Below, piece by piece: positions 8,310 through 18,700 of a DNA stretch of 64,000 nt (the first letter of the stretch is position 1; each line of letters begins with the position of its first letter). The notes under the pieces were generated by a model. That model ran no database searches. It worked only from the letters and a program-made list of their open reading frames with translations, and was not told where the DNA came from. The stretch is taken from assembly GCF_001027745.1 (NCBI RefSeq), contig NZ_LECU01000011.1, positions 39,925-103,924 on the forward strand, in the 5' to 3' direction. This DNA comes from Pedobacter sp. BMA. GTDB taxonomy: Bacteria; Bacteroidota; Bacteroidia; Sphingobacteriales; Sphingobacteriaceae. The position numbers were made by a program, and so were the translations under genes.

Positions 8310-10397
8310 ATGACGAAGAACATCTTTATAGCATCAGCAGAACCCTATACCGGAAAATCGGTTATTGCGTTTGGGATGATCAATATGCTTCTGGCTAAAA
8401 CCCAGAAGGTTGGTTATTTCAAACCTATTATCGCACAGGAAGATCCAAATCAAAAGGATGAGCACGTTCAGGCTATGCTCGATTACTTCTCACTTCCCTT
8501 ACCTTATGAAGATGCATTTGCCTTCACCCGTCAGGATATGTTGCACCAGTCAGAAGATAGTGGCAGCATTATTAATACCATCATCAGTAAATACAAAAAG
8601 CTGGAAGATAACTATGACTTCACTGTTATCGAGGGAAGCGACTTTTTAGGTGAAGGCAGCGCCTTTGAGTTTGAATCAAACGCATTAATGGCCAAAAACC
8701 TGGGGGCACCTGTTTTAATTGTGGTATCTGGGAAAAATAAAACTGCCAGCCAGCTGTTTAAATCTGCTATTAATATTTACCGTAATTTCTTACTTAGAGA
8801 CGTGCAGGTATTGGGTGTAGTAGCCAACATGGTTAACCCTGAAGAAGCAGAAAGAATTAAACAAGCACTCACCAACCAGCTACCACCAGAATTGCTAATT
8901 GCAGTGATTCCTATAGAAAGCGGACTTCAAAGTCCGACCATGAAAGAAATTGCTACCGCGCTGGATGCTGACATTCTTTTTGGTGCCGATTTGCTCGATA
9001 ACCAGGTAGATAACTTTGTTACTGGCGCAATGATGTTGCCAAACTTTTTAAGGCACATTAAAGATAACCTGCTTATTGTAACCCCAGGCGATCGTGGCGA
9101 CATTATTATTGGATCCCTGCAGGCCAACCTATCAGCCAATTATCCAAAAATTGCCGGGATTGTACTCACTGCAGGAAGTTTACCGGATGAACCCATGATT
9201 AAACTGATTGAAGGTCTGCAAACCATCATTCCGATTATTTCCGTGCAGAAGGGTACATTTGAAACCACAACAACCATTGGTAGTATTCATTCGAAAATCA
9301 CCATTGATAATAAAAAGAAGATTGAGTTGGCCATAGATATTTTCGAGAGGCATGTCGACCTTAAAGCGCTCGATGATAAAATAATCACCTTCAGTTATCA
9401 GGGCATTACCCCTCATATGTTCCAGTATCAGCTGGTCAAATGGGCTAAGCGGGAGAAAAAGCATATTGTTTTACCCGAAGGAAACGACGACCGCATTTTA
9501 AAGGCAACAGAAAAACTGATCGCTCAGGACATTGTAGACATTACCCTGCTGGGTGATCCGCTTGAAATTGGTAACTCCATCAAGCGACTGGGCTTAAACC
9601 TCGATATCAACGCCATTCAGATTCATCAACCTACCCATTCGCCACACTATGATCAATATGTTGAAACGCTATACGAATTGCGCAAAGCAAAAAATGTAAA
9701 CATGGAAATGGCCACAGATATGATGACCGATGTTTCATATTTCGGTACCATGATGGTTTACAAAGGGGATGCCGACGGAATGGTTTCCGGAGCGGTGCAC
9801 ACAACTCAACATACCATCAGGCCGGCCCTGCAATTTGTAAAAACCAAGCCAGGTGTATCTGTTGTATCATCGATCTTTTTTATGTGCCTCCCTGAACGGG
9901 TAGCCATATTCGGCGACTGCGCTGTAAATCCGAATCCAACAGCCCAGCAACTCGCAGAAATTGCCATTTCATCTGCAGAAAGTAGTGCCCGGTTCGGAAT
10001 AGAGCCCCGGATTGCCATGCTCTCCTACTCTTCAGGTACGTCCGGAGAAGGTGAGGATGTAGAAAGGGTTCGCGAAGCCACAGCAATTGTGCGCGAGCGT
10101 TTCCCGGAGTTAAAAATTGAAGGCCCTATACAGTATGATGCCGCTGTAGATCCCGCAATTGGCCGTCAGAAACTACCCGATTCTGAAGTTGCCGGCCGCG
10201 CCAGTGTTTTAATATTTCCCGATCTAAATACCGGAAATAACACTTACAAAGCCGTTCAAAGGGAAACAGGTGCATTAGCCATTGGCCCTATGCTACAAGG
10301 ATTGAACAAACCCATCAACGATTTAAGCCGCGGCTGTACAGTCGACGATATATTTAACACGGTTGTCATTACAGCCATTCAATGTCAGGAAATCTAA
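8310..10397 (+). CDS. pta: Phosphate acetyltransferase, long form with N-terminal P-loop and DRTGG domains
   Basis: The 695-residue enzyme interconverts acetyl-CoA and acetyl phosphate. Its layout is that of the long Pta: a BioD-like P-loop region at the N-terminus (IASAEPYTGKS, about 7-17), a DRTGG regulatory domain around 215-330, and the PTA_PTB catalytic domain from about 365 to the end (KGDADGMVSGAVHTT and SYSSGTSGEGEDVERVREA are recognisable). It is followed after 3 nt by ackA. The pair makes ATP from acetyl-CoA during overflow metabolism and sets the acetyl phosphate pool. The start codon follows a short leader with no obvious Shine-Dalgarno, usual for this phylum. Confidence 0.96.
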   Translation: MTKNIFIASAEPYTGKSVIAFGMINMLLAKTQKVGYFKPIIAQEDPNQKDEHVQAMLDYFSLPLPYEDAFAFTRQDMLHQSEDSGSIINTIISKYKKLEDNYDFTVIEGSDFLGEGSAFEFESNALMAKNLGAPVLIVVSGKNKTASQLFKSAINIYRNFLLRDVQVLGVVANMVNPEEAERIKQALTNQLPPELLIAVIPIESGLQSPTMKEIATALDADILFGADLLDNQVDNFVTGAMMLPNFLRHIKDNLLIVTPGDRGDIIIGSLQANLSANYPKIAGIVLTAGSLPDEPMIKLIEGLQTIIPIISVQKGTFETTTTIGSIHSKITIDNKKKIELAIDIFERHVDLKALDDKIITFSYQGITPHMFQYQLVKWAKREKKHIVLPEGNDDRILKATEKLIAQDIVDITLLGDPLEIGNSIKRLGLNLDINAIQIHQPTHSPHYDQYVETLYELRKAKNVNMEMATDMMTDVSYFGTMMVYKGDADGMVSGAVHTTQHTIRPALQFVKTKPGVSVVSSIFFMCLPERVAIFGDCAVNPNPTAQQLAEIAISSAESSARFGIEPRIAMLSYSSGTSGEGEDVERVREATAIVRERFPELKIEGPIQYDAAVDPAIGRQKLPDSEVAGRASVLIFPDLNTGNNTYKAVQRETGALAIGPMLQGLNKPINDLSRGCTVDDIFNTVVITAIQCQEI

Positions 10398-10400
10398 TAA

Positions 10401-11600
10401 ATGAATATTTTAGTCATCAACTCTGGAAGTAGTTCCCTCAAATACCAGCTCTTCAATATGCCCAACCCATCACCGGTTTGTAGCGGATTGGTAGAACGGA
10501 TTGGCATTGAGGGTTCCTATATCAAACATACCGTATTCAACGGAGGTAAAAAGTCAGTAAACGAAAAGTCTGGCTTTATCAGCGATCATAACGAAGCCCT
10601 TAGCCAGGTTTTATTCATGCTCATCGAGGGGGATCAGTCGGTAATTAGTAGTTCAGATGATATTGCTGCCGTAGGTCACCGTGTAGTGCATGGTGGTGAA
10701 CACTTTTCAGGGCCTACCTTAATTACAGCAGAAGTTAAGTCATTAATCAGAAAATTATTTTCCCTTGCACCTTTGCATAATCCTGTGAATTTAACCTGTA
10801 TTGAAGTTGCTGAACAAACCTTTCCAAAAGCTAAACAGATAGCTGTTTTTGATACTGCTTTTCACCAGACCATTCCGGTTGAAGCCTTCAGATATGCTAT
10901 CCCTGAGAAATATTATAAGGAAGATGGGATTCGCGTTTATGGCTTTCATGGTACCAGCCATAAGTATGTTAGTGAACAAGCTATCAATTGGCTGGATAAA
11001 AAAGAGGCTAAAATCATCAGTATTCATTTAGGAAACGGATGCAGTATGACAGCAATCAGAAACGGAAAATCAATTGACACCAGCATGGGCTTTGGCCCTT
11101 TAAGCGGACTGGTAATGGGTACCAGATCGGGCGACATCGATCCTTCGGTAATATTTCACCTGATTGAACATGCCGGATATACCCATGCACAGTTGAGTGC
11201 ATTGTTTAACAAACAGTCGGGATTACTCGGCGTTGGTGGTTCAAGCGACATGCGCGACATCAGGAAGCTAGCTGCTGAAGGTAATGAAGGAGCTATTCTG
11301 GCTTTAGCACTTTATGCCTACCGCATTAAGAAATTTATTGGTACCTATACCGCTATCCTTAATGGTGTAGATGCATTGATTTTTACTGCCGGTGTTGGCG
11401 AAAATGATAAAGCCATGCGCGAAGCCGCTTGCGGCGAATTGGATTATCTGGGGATTGAGCTTGACGTAGCAAAGAACAATAGCTACTCAGGCGGCATTAT
11501 GGATGTAAGCTCATTAGGTTCAAAAGCAAAAATCCTGGTTGTTCCTACTAATGAAGAATATGAAATTGCTCACCAAAGCTATAAATTACTGGCTGAATAA
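10401..11600 (+). CDS. ackA: Acetate kinase
   Basis: The 399-residue ASKHA-fold kinase makes acetate and ATP from acetyl phosphate. It starts with the phosphate-1 motif NSGSSSLKY (residues 7-15), and has the family signatures YGFHGTSHKYV, HLGNGCSM and FTAGVGEN. Length is normal. It lies 3 nt behind pta, so translation is probably coupled, and a weak hairpin with a T-tract follows the stop. Confidence 0.97.
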   Translation: MNILVINSGSSSLKYQLFNMPNPSPVCSGLVERIGIEGSYIKHTVFNGGKKSVNEKSGFISDHNEALSQVLFMLIEGDQSVISSSDDIAAVGHRVVHGGEHFSGPTLITAEVKSLIRKLFSLAPLHNPVNLTCIEVAEQTFPKAKQIAVFDTAFHQTIPVEAFRYAIPEKYYKEDGIRVYGFHGTSHKYVSEQAINWLDKKEAKIISIHLGNGCSMTAIRNGKSIDTSMGFGPLSGLVMGTRSGDIDPSVIFHLIEHAGYTHAQLSALFNKQSGLLGVGGSSDMRDIRKLAAEGNEGAILALALYAYRIKKFIGTYTAILNGVDALIFTAGVGENDKAMREAACGELDYLGIELDVAKNNSYSGGIMDVSSLGSKAKILVVPTNEEYEIAHQSYKLLAE

Positions 11601-11623
11601 ATATTTTAATTTTTGCCGCAGTC

Positions 11624-11657
11624 TCCCAATATCTGTGAATCTGGGGCTATTTTTTTT
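11624..11657 (+). terminator. Weak terminator after ackA
   Basis: A short stem (TCCCA with TGGGG, 12-nt loop) is followed after CTA by eight T residues (11650-11657), 24-57 nt past the ackA stop. The stem is only 5 bp, so confidence is limited, but the T-tract and position fit. Confidence 0.4.
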
Positions 11658-11686
11658 GACATCTTCCAGGCTTTCGCAGGCACTCT

Positions 11687-12658
11687 TTACCTACCATCCA
11701 ACAGAATCATGGATAGCACTCCATCTTCCGGTGGACATGGATTGGGGCCTTGCTCCAGAAAATAATTTACCACTTTTTCGATCATGGGTTGCTCAACATG
11801 AGGAATAGAATCGAATACAATATTTTCTTTTTTTTCACGAACAGATACGGTAACGGTATTCCCGAATATGGAAAAACTGATTTTTCCTTGTGAACCATAG
11901 ATTTCGCAAACATCATTTTGATCTGCAGCTGCCACAGTAAAACACCAGGTTCCATTGAATACCACACCATTTTTAAATTTAATTTGCCGGGTTACAAAAT
12001 CATCCGCAGCAGATAAACGGGCCTGATTGAGTTCCAATCCACTAAACGACTCGATTTCCCCAAAGAAATAATACATTAGGTCTAGCTGATGTGGTGCAAG
12101 ATCATGAAAAAGTCCGCCACCTGAAACCTCAGGATTTCTTCGCCAGTCTTCATCGCTTTTGGCAATCAGTTCATTAGTGGAGCTTTGATACATTTCCAGT
12201 TTTACAAAACGGATATCGCCTATTACAGCTTCATCAATAAGTTTTTTTATTTTTAGAAACATGGGTTGCGCCCGCCTGTAATGTGCGATGGTAAGCTTGA
12301 TGCCGCTTCCATTTGCGGCTTCTGTCATTCGCTTTGCAGATTCTGCATTAAGCGTCATTGGCTTTTCCACGTAAACCGGTTTTCCAGACGCAATCGCTTT
12401 TAAAGTATATTCTTCATGACTTCCTGGAGGCGTTGCAATGTAAATGGCATTTACTTCAGTATCATTAATCAGATCATCTGCATTAATATACCATGTCGGC
12501 ACACCATGACGTTTAGCATAATCTTCCGCCTTTGCGGCATCTCTCCGCATCACTGCCACTAAGGAAGAATTTTTTATTTTATTGAAAGCGGGACCACTTT
12601 TAACTTCGGTCACATCGCCACAACCAATAATGCCCCACTTTATTTCTTTTAAACTCAT
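11687..12658 (-). CDS. Gfo/Idh/MocA family oxidoreductase
   Basis: The 323-residue protein has an N-terminal NAD(P)-binding Rossmann fold (WGIIGCGDVTE, residues 8-18), the conserved EKPMTLN motif (about 97-103) with the catalytic-site Lys, and a C-terminal alpha/beta domain. GGGLFHDLAPHQLDL carries the His/Asp pair typical of the family. Such cytoplasmic enzymes oxidise or reduce sugars, inositols or sugar acids; the substrate cannot be told. It is a single gene converging on ackA, upstream of nothing obviously linked. No signal peptide is seen, unlike the exported members common in this phylum. Confidence 0.9.
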   Translation of the reverse strand: MSLKEIKWGIIGCGDVTEVKSGPAFNKIKNSSLVAVMRRDAAKAEDYAKRHGVPTWYINADDLINDTEVNAIYIATPPGSHEEYTLKAIASGKPVYVEKPMTLNAESAKRMTEAANGSGIKLTIAHYRRAQPMFLKIKKLIDEAVIGDIRFVKLEMYQSSTNELIAKSDEDWRRNPEVSGGGLFHDLAPHQLDLMYYFFGEIESFSGLELNQARLSAADDFVTRQIKFKNGVVFNGTWCFTVAAADQNDVCEIYGSQGKISFSIFGNTVTVSVREKKENIVFDSIPHVEQPMIEKVVNYFLEQGPNPCPPEDGVLSMILLDGR

Positions 12659-12710
12659 AAAGGCAAGTTAATAAATGAAAGCCGCAGATTCATTGTACTG
12701 CAAATAAAAT

Positions 12711-12774
12711 AGCCACTGAAACACAGAAACCACGAAAAACTAACAAACTCCGTGTATTCTGTGCTTCCGTGGCT
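12711..12774. repeat. Long imperfect intergenic inverted repeat
   Basis: Two 25-bp arms (12711-12735 and 12750-12774) match at 20 of 25 positions around a 14-bp loop; the arms begin AGCCAC and end GTGGCT. It sits between two minus-strand genes and has no coding potential. It looks like a member of a dispersed intergenic repeat family, transcribed as a stable hairpin. Confidence 0.55.
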
Positions 12775-12808
12775 AACCTAATTTGTGGATCACCAGCGAT
12801 CAATTTAG

Positions 12809-14311
12809 CTATGACCCGGTTTTACACATATTAATCATCATGGTAAGCTCATCAACGGCAGCTTCATTACTTCCATCAAAACCGGTTAATTTAAACCTTA
12901 CATTTCCATTGGCATCAATAACAAATTTGGCTGGGATTCCGTTAACCTTATAACTACTTACTACCTTATTTACTTTAGTTTGTGCATCTTTTAAATCCAT
13001 CAACACTTCAAAATTATATTTCATGCTTTTGATATAATCTCCGGCATCTTTAACAGGGTCGGCTACTTTTTCCCACGTATGAATGAATAAAAACTTCACG
13101 TTATCATCTGCTTTGTATTTATCAACAGCCATCTGCATTGCCGGGAAAGAGGCTTTACATGGCCCACACCAGGTTGCCCAGAAATCCAGAATCACTGTTT
13201 TACCTTTGTAGTCGGCTAAAGAAACCTGTTTACCATTTAAATCTGTTAGCGTAAAACCTGCTGCCGTTTCGTTAACCATGTCTTTAGTCAGTTTTTTGCT
13301 TAAAGCTTCGAGATAACTTTTACGGGTTGCAGCAGCGTACTCTTCGTATCCTTTATCACTTCCTTTAACTTTCACATAAAGCTTTTTAAAGTCATCGGCC
13401 ATTGCCGGAGTAGCTTTTCCTGCCTTTACCACTTCTTCCAGTTTATCATAAGCTTCCTGATTTCTGTTCAATCCCATCAAAATCTGAGCATAGCGATAAT
13501 TTAAAGGTGGGTTTAAACCCTGCGATTTAGCATAGGCCATTTCAGAATATTTCAATGCCTCATCATACTTTTTCCTTTCGAACAAAATATTAGCATAAGT
13601 ACTCGTTAATCCCGGATAACCCGAAGCAGAGAACTTTGCCCAGTTTTCATTTCCCTTTTTGCCATCAATATAAGAAAAAGCATTATCCATTGCTTTCTTC
13701 GCATAGATCTCTGCATTCGCAAGATCACCATTTTTATAAAAAGCAGTAGTGATGCCAGAGTAGGCATTGCCTTTCCAAAAGTCTACTTCAAGCATATTTG
13801 CATATTCATTTGCCTTGACAACATTTTTTTCTGCGGCAAATTTACCGGCTACATTTGCTCTTACATAATCATATGCCAAACGATCATCAACTTTTACATT
13901 GGGATAATTAGCCGGTGGAAATTTTTTAATCCAGCCTTTGTAGGCAGATTCTGCTTCATTAGCTGTTTTTAGCAGGTAAAAATCTTTGGATGCTGCACTT
14001 CTGGCCTGTGTGCCTAAAGGAAAACGCGTCACTACATCATTATATAACTGCTCTGATCTTTTCTGATCTCCAATCCGATAGTAGTAATTTGCTGCCATTA
14101 ATACGGTAGCTTCTGTTTTGCCATCAGATAATTCGGCAAGTTTACTTCTCAGCTGTATTTTATCGGCTGTATCTTTTGATAAAACCAGTTTATTGAGGTA
14201 CTGTGCTGTAGTATCCGTAGTTTTTTTATCCTGTGCATTCACTGAAATCAATACAGCATTTGCCAGTAGATACAAGCCGGTGGTTCTTAAGAGTTTCATA
14301 TTATTTTTCAT
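12809..14311 (-). CDS. TPR-containing TlpA-type thioredoxin-fold protein, exported
   Basis: The 500-residue protein starts with a signal peptide (LLRTTGLYLLANAVLISVNA), then a helical region with tetratricopeptide-like repeats (about 70-330, e.g. PLNYRYAQILMGLNRNQEAY), and ends with a TlpA/AhpC-type thioredoxin domain (about 350-495) with the redox motif WCGPC (C382, C385) and the cis-proline segment NGIPAK. It probably acts in the periplasm, reducing disulfides or assisting proteins at the outer membrane. It is the last gene of sigma/FecR locus A, separated from susD by a hairpin that should lower its transcription. TlpA-like genes often close SusC/SusD operons in Sphingobacteriaceae; the exact substrate is unknown. 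Confidence 0.85.
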   Translation of the reverse strand: MKNNMKLLRTTGLYLLANAVLISVNAQDKKTTDTTAQYLNKLVLSKDTADKIQLRSKLAELSDGKTEATVLMAANYYYRIGDQKRSEQLYNDVVTRFPLGTQARSAASKDFYLLKTANEAESAYKGWIKKFPPANYPNVKVDDRLAYDYVRANVAGKFAAEKNVVKANEYANMLEVDFWKGNAYSGITTAFYKNGDLANAEIYAKKAMDNAFSYIDGKKGNENWAKFSASGYPGLTSTYANILFERKKYDEALKYSEMAYAKSQGLNPPLNYRYAQILMGLNRNQEAYDKLEEVVKAGKATPAMADDFKKLYVKVKGSDKGYEEYAAATRKSYLEALSKKLTKDMVNETAAGFTLTDLNGKQVSLADYKGKTVILDFWATWCGPCKASFPAMQMAVDKYKADDNVKFLFIHTWEKVADPVKDAGDYIKSMKYNFEVLMDLKDAQTKVNKVVSSYKVNGIPAKFVIDANGNVRFKLTGFDGSNEAAVDELTMMINMCKTGS

Positions 14312-14324
14312 TTAGAGTTGATTT

Positions 14325-14359
14325 AAAAACCCGCCATTCAATCATTACAGAACGGCGGG
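14325..14359 (-). terminator. Intercistronic terminator/attenuator between susD and tlpA of locus A
   Basis: On the minus strand CCCGCC pairs with GGCGGG, extended by an inner TTC/GAA, and is followed by TTTTT at 14329-14325. It lies only 14 nt before the start codon of the TPR-TlpA gene, so it should end most transcripts after susD while allowing some read-through. Confidence 0.65.
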
Positions 14360-14367
14360 AAGAATAT

Positions 14368-15753
14368 TTAATATCCCGGGTTTTGGGTAAGGTTAGCGTT
14401 TAGCAATATCTGGTCTGATGGGATTGGGAATAATTGGGCGCTCGATTTATACGTGGTCTTTAACGAACCCAAAACAGCATCTGCTAATCCCATTCTTTTT
14501 AAATCAAACCATCTGTGACTATATTCACCGAATAATTCCAATTTTCTTTCCTTGGCCACTGCGGTAAGTAATCCTGCGGTAGTAGATGCGGTTGTATTAC
14601 CTAAACCAGCTCTGGCTCTAATAATGTTAATATCAGCCTGTGCACCTGTGATATTCGATTGTTGCGCTCTGGCCTCTGCCCTGATTAAATATTGCTCTGC
14701 TAAACGCAATAACACAGTATATTCATTACCTAAAGTGGACGCCGTAGCCGTTTGAACCTTGTATTTATTAATTCTGTAATATTTTACCGCGTTATAAGTG
14801 GTAGAGTCAACCCAGGTTGTTTTACGATTGTCATTCATTTCAAAATCTTTTGTGAACGCACCAGACAAAACAAAGATTGGAGGCACAATGTTGTTCGCAG
14901 AACTCGTAGTACGGTATGATGTAAACCCTGATGCACCGTATAACGAAGATAATTGTAAAATGGTCTCACTACTGGTATTTATAAAAGCATTTGCAGTTGT
15001 AGCCATAGTATAAGTACCGGCGCCAATTACTTTTGTCGCTTCAGCTTCCGCATTTACATAATCTTTATTGTAAAGATATGCCCTTGCAAGAAGTGCAGTT
15101 GCTGCCCATTTATTTACCCTCACCCTAAGCGCAGCAGTTCCCACGTAAGCTGTTGGAAGCAGATTTTGTGCATCCTTCAAATCACTAATCACCTGAGCAT
15201 AAACCTCAGCTACAGAAGCCCTGGGTTTAGTGGCGTTGTTTAGCTCAACCGGATCTGTGGTTAATGGAACTCCTCCGTACAAATTAACAAGGTTAAGAAA
15301 CATAAATGCACGGAAGAACTTAGCTTCACCGGTAAGCTGATTTTTTACAGTAGCACTCACACCGCTTGTCTTATCCAATCCGTCAATAATGAGATTAGCA
15401 TACCTGATCACCTGATAAGAATAACCCCAAATGTAGTTTGAGGATGTTCCGTTTGTGGTTGAAACAACATTTTGTGTGAATTGAACATAATCAGAAACTG
15501 CTGTTGTGTTCTGCAACTCATCAGCCGATAATCCCGAAGCCCATGTTTCGTACTGAATAGAATTAAGGAATGAGTAATTAGAGTAAAGAGACAATGTTGC
15601 ACTGGTTGCAGAGTTATCACTGGCAAAAGCATCATCTTTTGAAATTAAGTTAGTAGCCAGCTTTGCCTCAACATATTTCTTGCACGATGAAAAAGACAAC
15701 AATACAAGTGACAGTGAAGCAGCTATGATGTATAAATTAAATTTAATTTTCAT
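14368..15753 (-). CDS. SusD/RagB-family nutrient-binding outer-membrane lipoprotein (locus A)
   Basis: The 461-residue protein has a lipoprotein signal peptide with C24 (LLSFSSCKK) and the SusD architecture: helical TPR-like N-terminal part (KNQLTGEAKFFRAFMFLNLV), and the C-terminal SusD signature (LLRLAEQYLIRAEARAQ, then RKLELFGEYSHRWFDLKR, and a terminal FPIPSDQILLNANLTQNPGY). It forms the surface lid over the SusC channel. It follows susC by 12 nt. No carbohydrate-active enzyme sits in the same operon, so the bound nutrient is unknown. Confidence 0.95.
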   Translation of the reverse strand: MKIKFNLYIIAASLSLVLLSFSSCKKYVEAKLATNLISKDDAFASDNSATSATLSLYSNYSFLNSIQYETWASGLSADELQNTTAVSDYVQFTQNVVSTTNGTSSNYIWGYSYQVIRYANLIIDGLDKTSGVSATVKNQLTGEAKFFRAFMFLNLVNLYGGVPLTTDPVELNNATKPRASVAEVYAQVISDLKDAQNLLPTAYVGTAALRVRVNKWAATALLARAYLYNKDYVNAEAEATKVIGAGTYTMATTANAFINTSSETILQLSSLYGASGFTSYRTTSSANNIVPPIFVLSGAFTKDFEMNDNRKTTWVDSTTYNAVKYYRINKYKVQTATASTLGNEYTVLLRLAEQYLIRAEARAQQSNITGAQADINIIRARAGLGNTTASTTAGLLTAVAKERKLELFGEYSHRWFDLKRMGLADAVLGSLKTTYKSSAQLFPIPSDQILLNANLTQNPGY

Positions 15754-15765
15754 GATTTCTTAAGA

Positions 15766-18700
15766 TTAAAGTGAGCAATTTATACCGAAAACAATTGTTC
15801 TGACCTGAGGTATAGCGGTATATTGTCCTGTTCCTAAACCAGAACCTGTACCCGGAACCGTCGTATCCGGATCATATACATACTTTTGTTTCGCCCAGGT
15901 ATAAATATTTTGTCCCTGTACATAGACACTAAGGTTTGATAATTTAAGCTTGCTCACAATTTGCTTTGGAAGCGTATAGTTTAAGCTCACAGTCTTTAAT
16001 TTCCAGTAAGAAGCATCACCCCAGTTTAAATCTGATGAGGTTAAGTTATTATATGACGCATCAGAAGAAGTTGATGCCGCAGGATACAATGCCACATCAC
16101 CAACGGCCGACCAGCGGTTCAATATTGCAGTACTTTGATTTACATAATTAATACCGGCAGGGCTTGAGGTTAAAGTTGGGTTAAGCACACCATAACGATG
16201 ATTGTATTGAAACATAAAATCAAGCGTTAATCCTTTATAGCTAAAACTATTATTGATGCCACCAAAATAAGGATGTCCATATTTTACAATATACCTGTCA
16301 CCTGCAAAAGTAATGGTACCATCACCATTTATGTCCTGATAAGTGGGCAAGCCCGTTTGAGGATTTACTCCATTGTATTGGTATCTTTTTGTTATATCTA
16401 CCGGCAAACCAATTACATAACTGCTGGCATAAGATGTATTCGCCAGATTATCAAATTTCAGCAACTTGTTGCGCAACATGGTCATGTTGATATTGGTCGA
16501 CCATCTGAAGTCGCCTGATGCAACATTTACGGTATTCAACTCAAACTCGAAGCCTTTATTCTGAACAGTTGCATCAAGATTTGCATAATATCCTGAAGTT
16601 CCAATTTGCAGAGGAGTACTGATATAGTTCAACATATTAGAAGTCCTGTTGCGATAATAATCGGCCTTTAGTAAAATTCTGTCCTTAAGAAATCCCAATT
16701 CGATAGCAATGTCAAGCTTTTTAGTGCTTTCCCATTTCAAGTCCTGATTTTCAATATTTGAAGCAACATACGTTGAGTTTCCATCATAATTGCTGCTTGT
16801 TCCCGATGTCGTATAAAGCGAATAATACAGGTAATTTGGAATCTGATCATTACCTGTTACACCGTAACTGGCTCTTAATTTACCAAAACTTAAAAAGGTT
16901 AAATCTTTCATAAAGTTTTCTTCAGTAAATATCCATGAAGCTCCTAAAGCACCAAAATTCCCGAATTTGTTATTGTTACCAAAGCGTGAAGAACCATCTC
17001 TTCTGAAAGTGCCGTCAACGATATACTTCCCTTTCCAGTTATAGTTTAAACGACCAAAAACTGCATTGTATTTGTAAATGGAATTGGAATTTAGATTTGT
17101 AGTAACAGCAGAGGCACCTAAAAGGGAATTAATCAGAGCTTCGTTACTATAACCTGTACCAGTTAATGAAATCCCCTCGGTATTGGTTTGCTGAAATGTA
17201 ATACCTATTAACGCTTCAAAACTTCCTTCCCCTATTTTTTTATTATAAAGCAACTGAGGTTCTATAATATAGTTCGTATTGCTATTATCTGTATATCTTA
17301 ACGAACTTATCTGTGAAGCCGCAGGATTCTGAGAGCTGGCAGGATTAATTTGCTGCTGCCTCAATCTCGTGGTACTGTAGCCTAAATTAGCTTTTACTGT
17401 CAATTCATTAATAATCTTATACGAAAGATTAACGTTAGAGATCAGGTTACTTGTTTGTGCATCAGTAGTTTTAGGGTAATAAGACAGTGGACTGGTTGAA
17501 GTCCAGTTTACCGACCCGTTTGCATTGTATAATGGATAATTTGGTGCTAAGGTATAGATGGTACTTAAATCTGTATTCGGCATCAGGTTTTTCATGTAGG
17601 CATAGTTAACCGAGCCGTCAATATTGAACTTACCATCTGCACTTTTGTGTCCTGCACTCAACCTGCTTGAAAATGTCGTGGCACCAAAATCGCCTCCATA
17701 TACTGTACCCTGTTTGCGATAGGTTGATGAGAACATGAAAGAATTTTGCGCATTGCCACCAGTTACTGAGCCCGTAGCATTAGTCATGTGTCCTGTATGG
17801 CCAATAAAATATTTTTGCCAATCAGTATAGGCATTTTGATCCCAAACTGTCAGATCCAGTGCATTCGCTGCTGTTGGTGTTACACTTGTTCTTGCAAAGG
17901 CAGCTTTTCTCATGGCTAAATACTGTTCTGTATTCATCATAGGAATGTAGTTCGAAACATTTGAAATACCACTGTTGACATTAAAATTGTAAGCAGTTTT
18001 ACCTTTCCCTCCTTTTTTTGTTGTAATCAAAATCACTCCGTTAGAACCACGTGATCCATAAATTGCTGTAGCATCTGCATCTTTCAGAATATCAATACGC
18101 TCAATATCTTCAGGTGCAATCATACTGAATGGACTAACACCTCCGTTCGCAGCCGAAACTCCGTAAGCATTCAAATTATCAGTGGCAGGTTGTGCAGCAT
18201 TAAAAAGAGTAAACGGCACACCATCAATCACATACAACGGAATAAAACCCGCTCCTGAAAGTGCTGTTGCTGAACCACGGATATTTACCCTCACTCCCGC
18301 TCCGGGCAACCCGTTATCCTGGGTAATCTGAACTCCGGAAATTCTTCCCTGCATAGCCAGTAAAGGATTCTCCACTGTTTGTTTACCAATATCGCCCGAA
18401 GTAATTGAGCTCACCGCTCCCGTATTCAATCTTTTTGTAGTACTTCCATAACCAATTACCTGCACCTGATCCAATGCGGCTGCCGATGCGCTTAGTTTGA
18501 TATCAATCAGACTGGCTACTCCGCTCTGTAATAAACCGCCTGTAATTTTTAGCTCTTTGGTTTCATAACCGATGTATGAAATTACCAGAACATCACCTTC
18601 GTTAAGTTCCAGCACAAAAGACCCGGTTGATCCTGTTAGTGCATATTTTTTAGTACCCTTTACCAATACTGTGGCACCAACCAGCGGATTGTTGTTTTCA

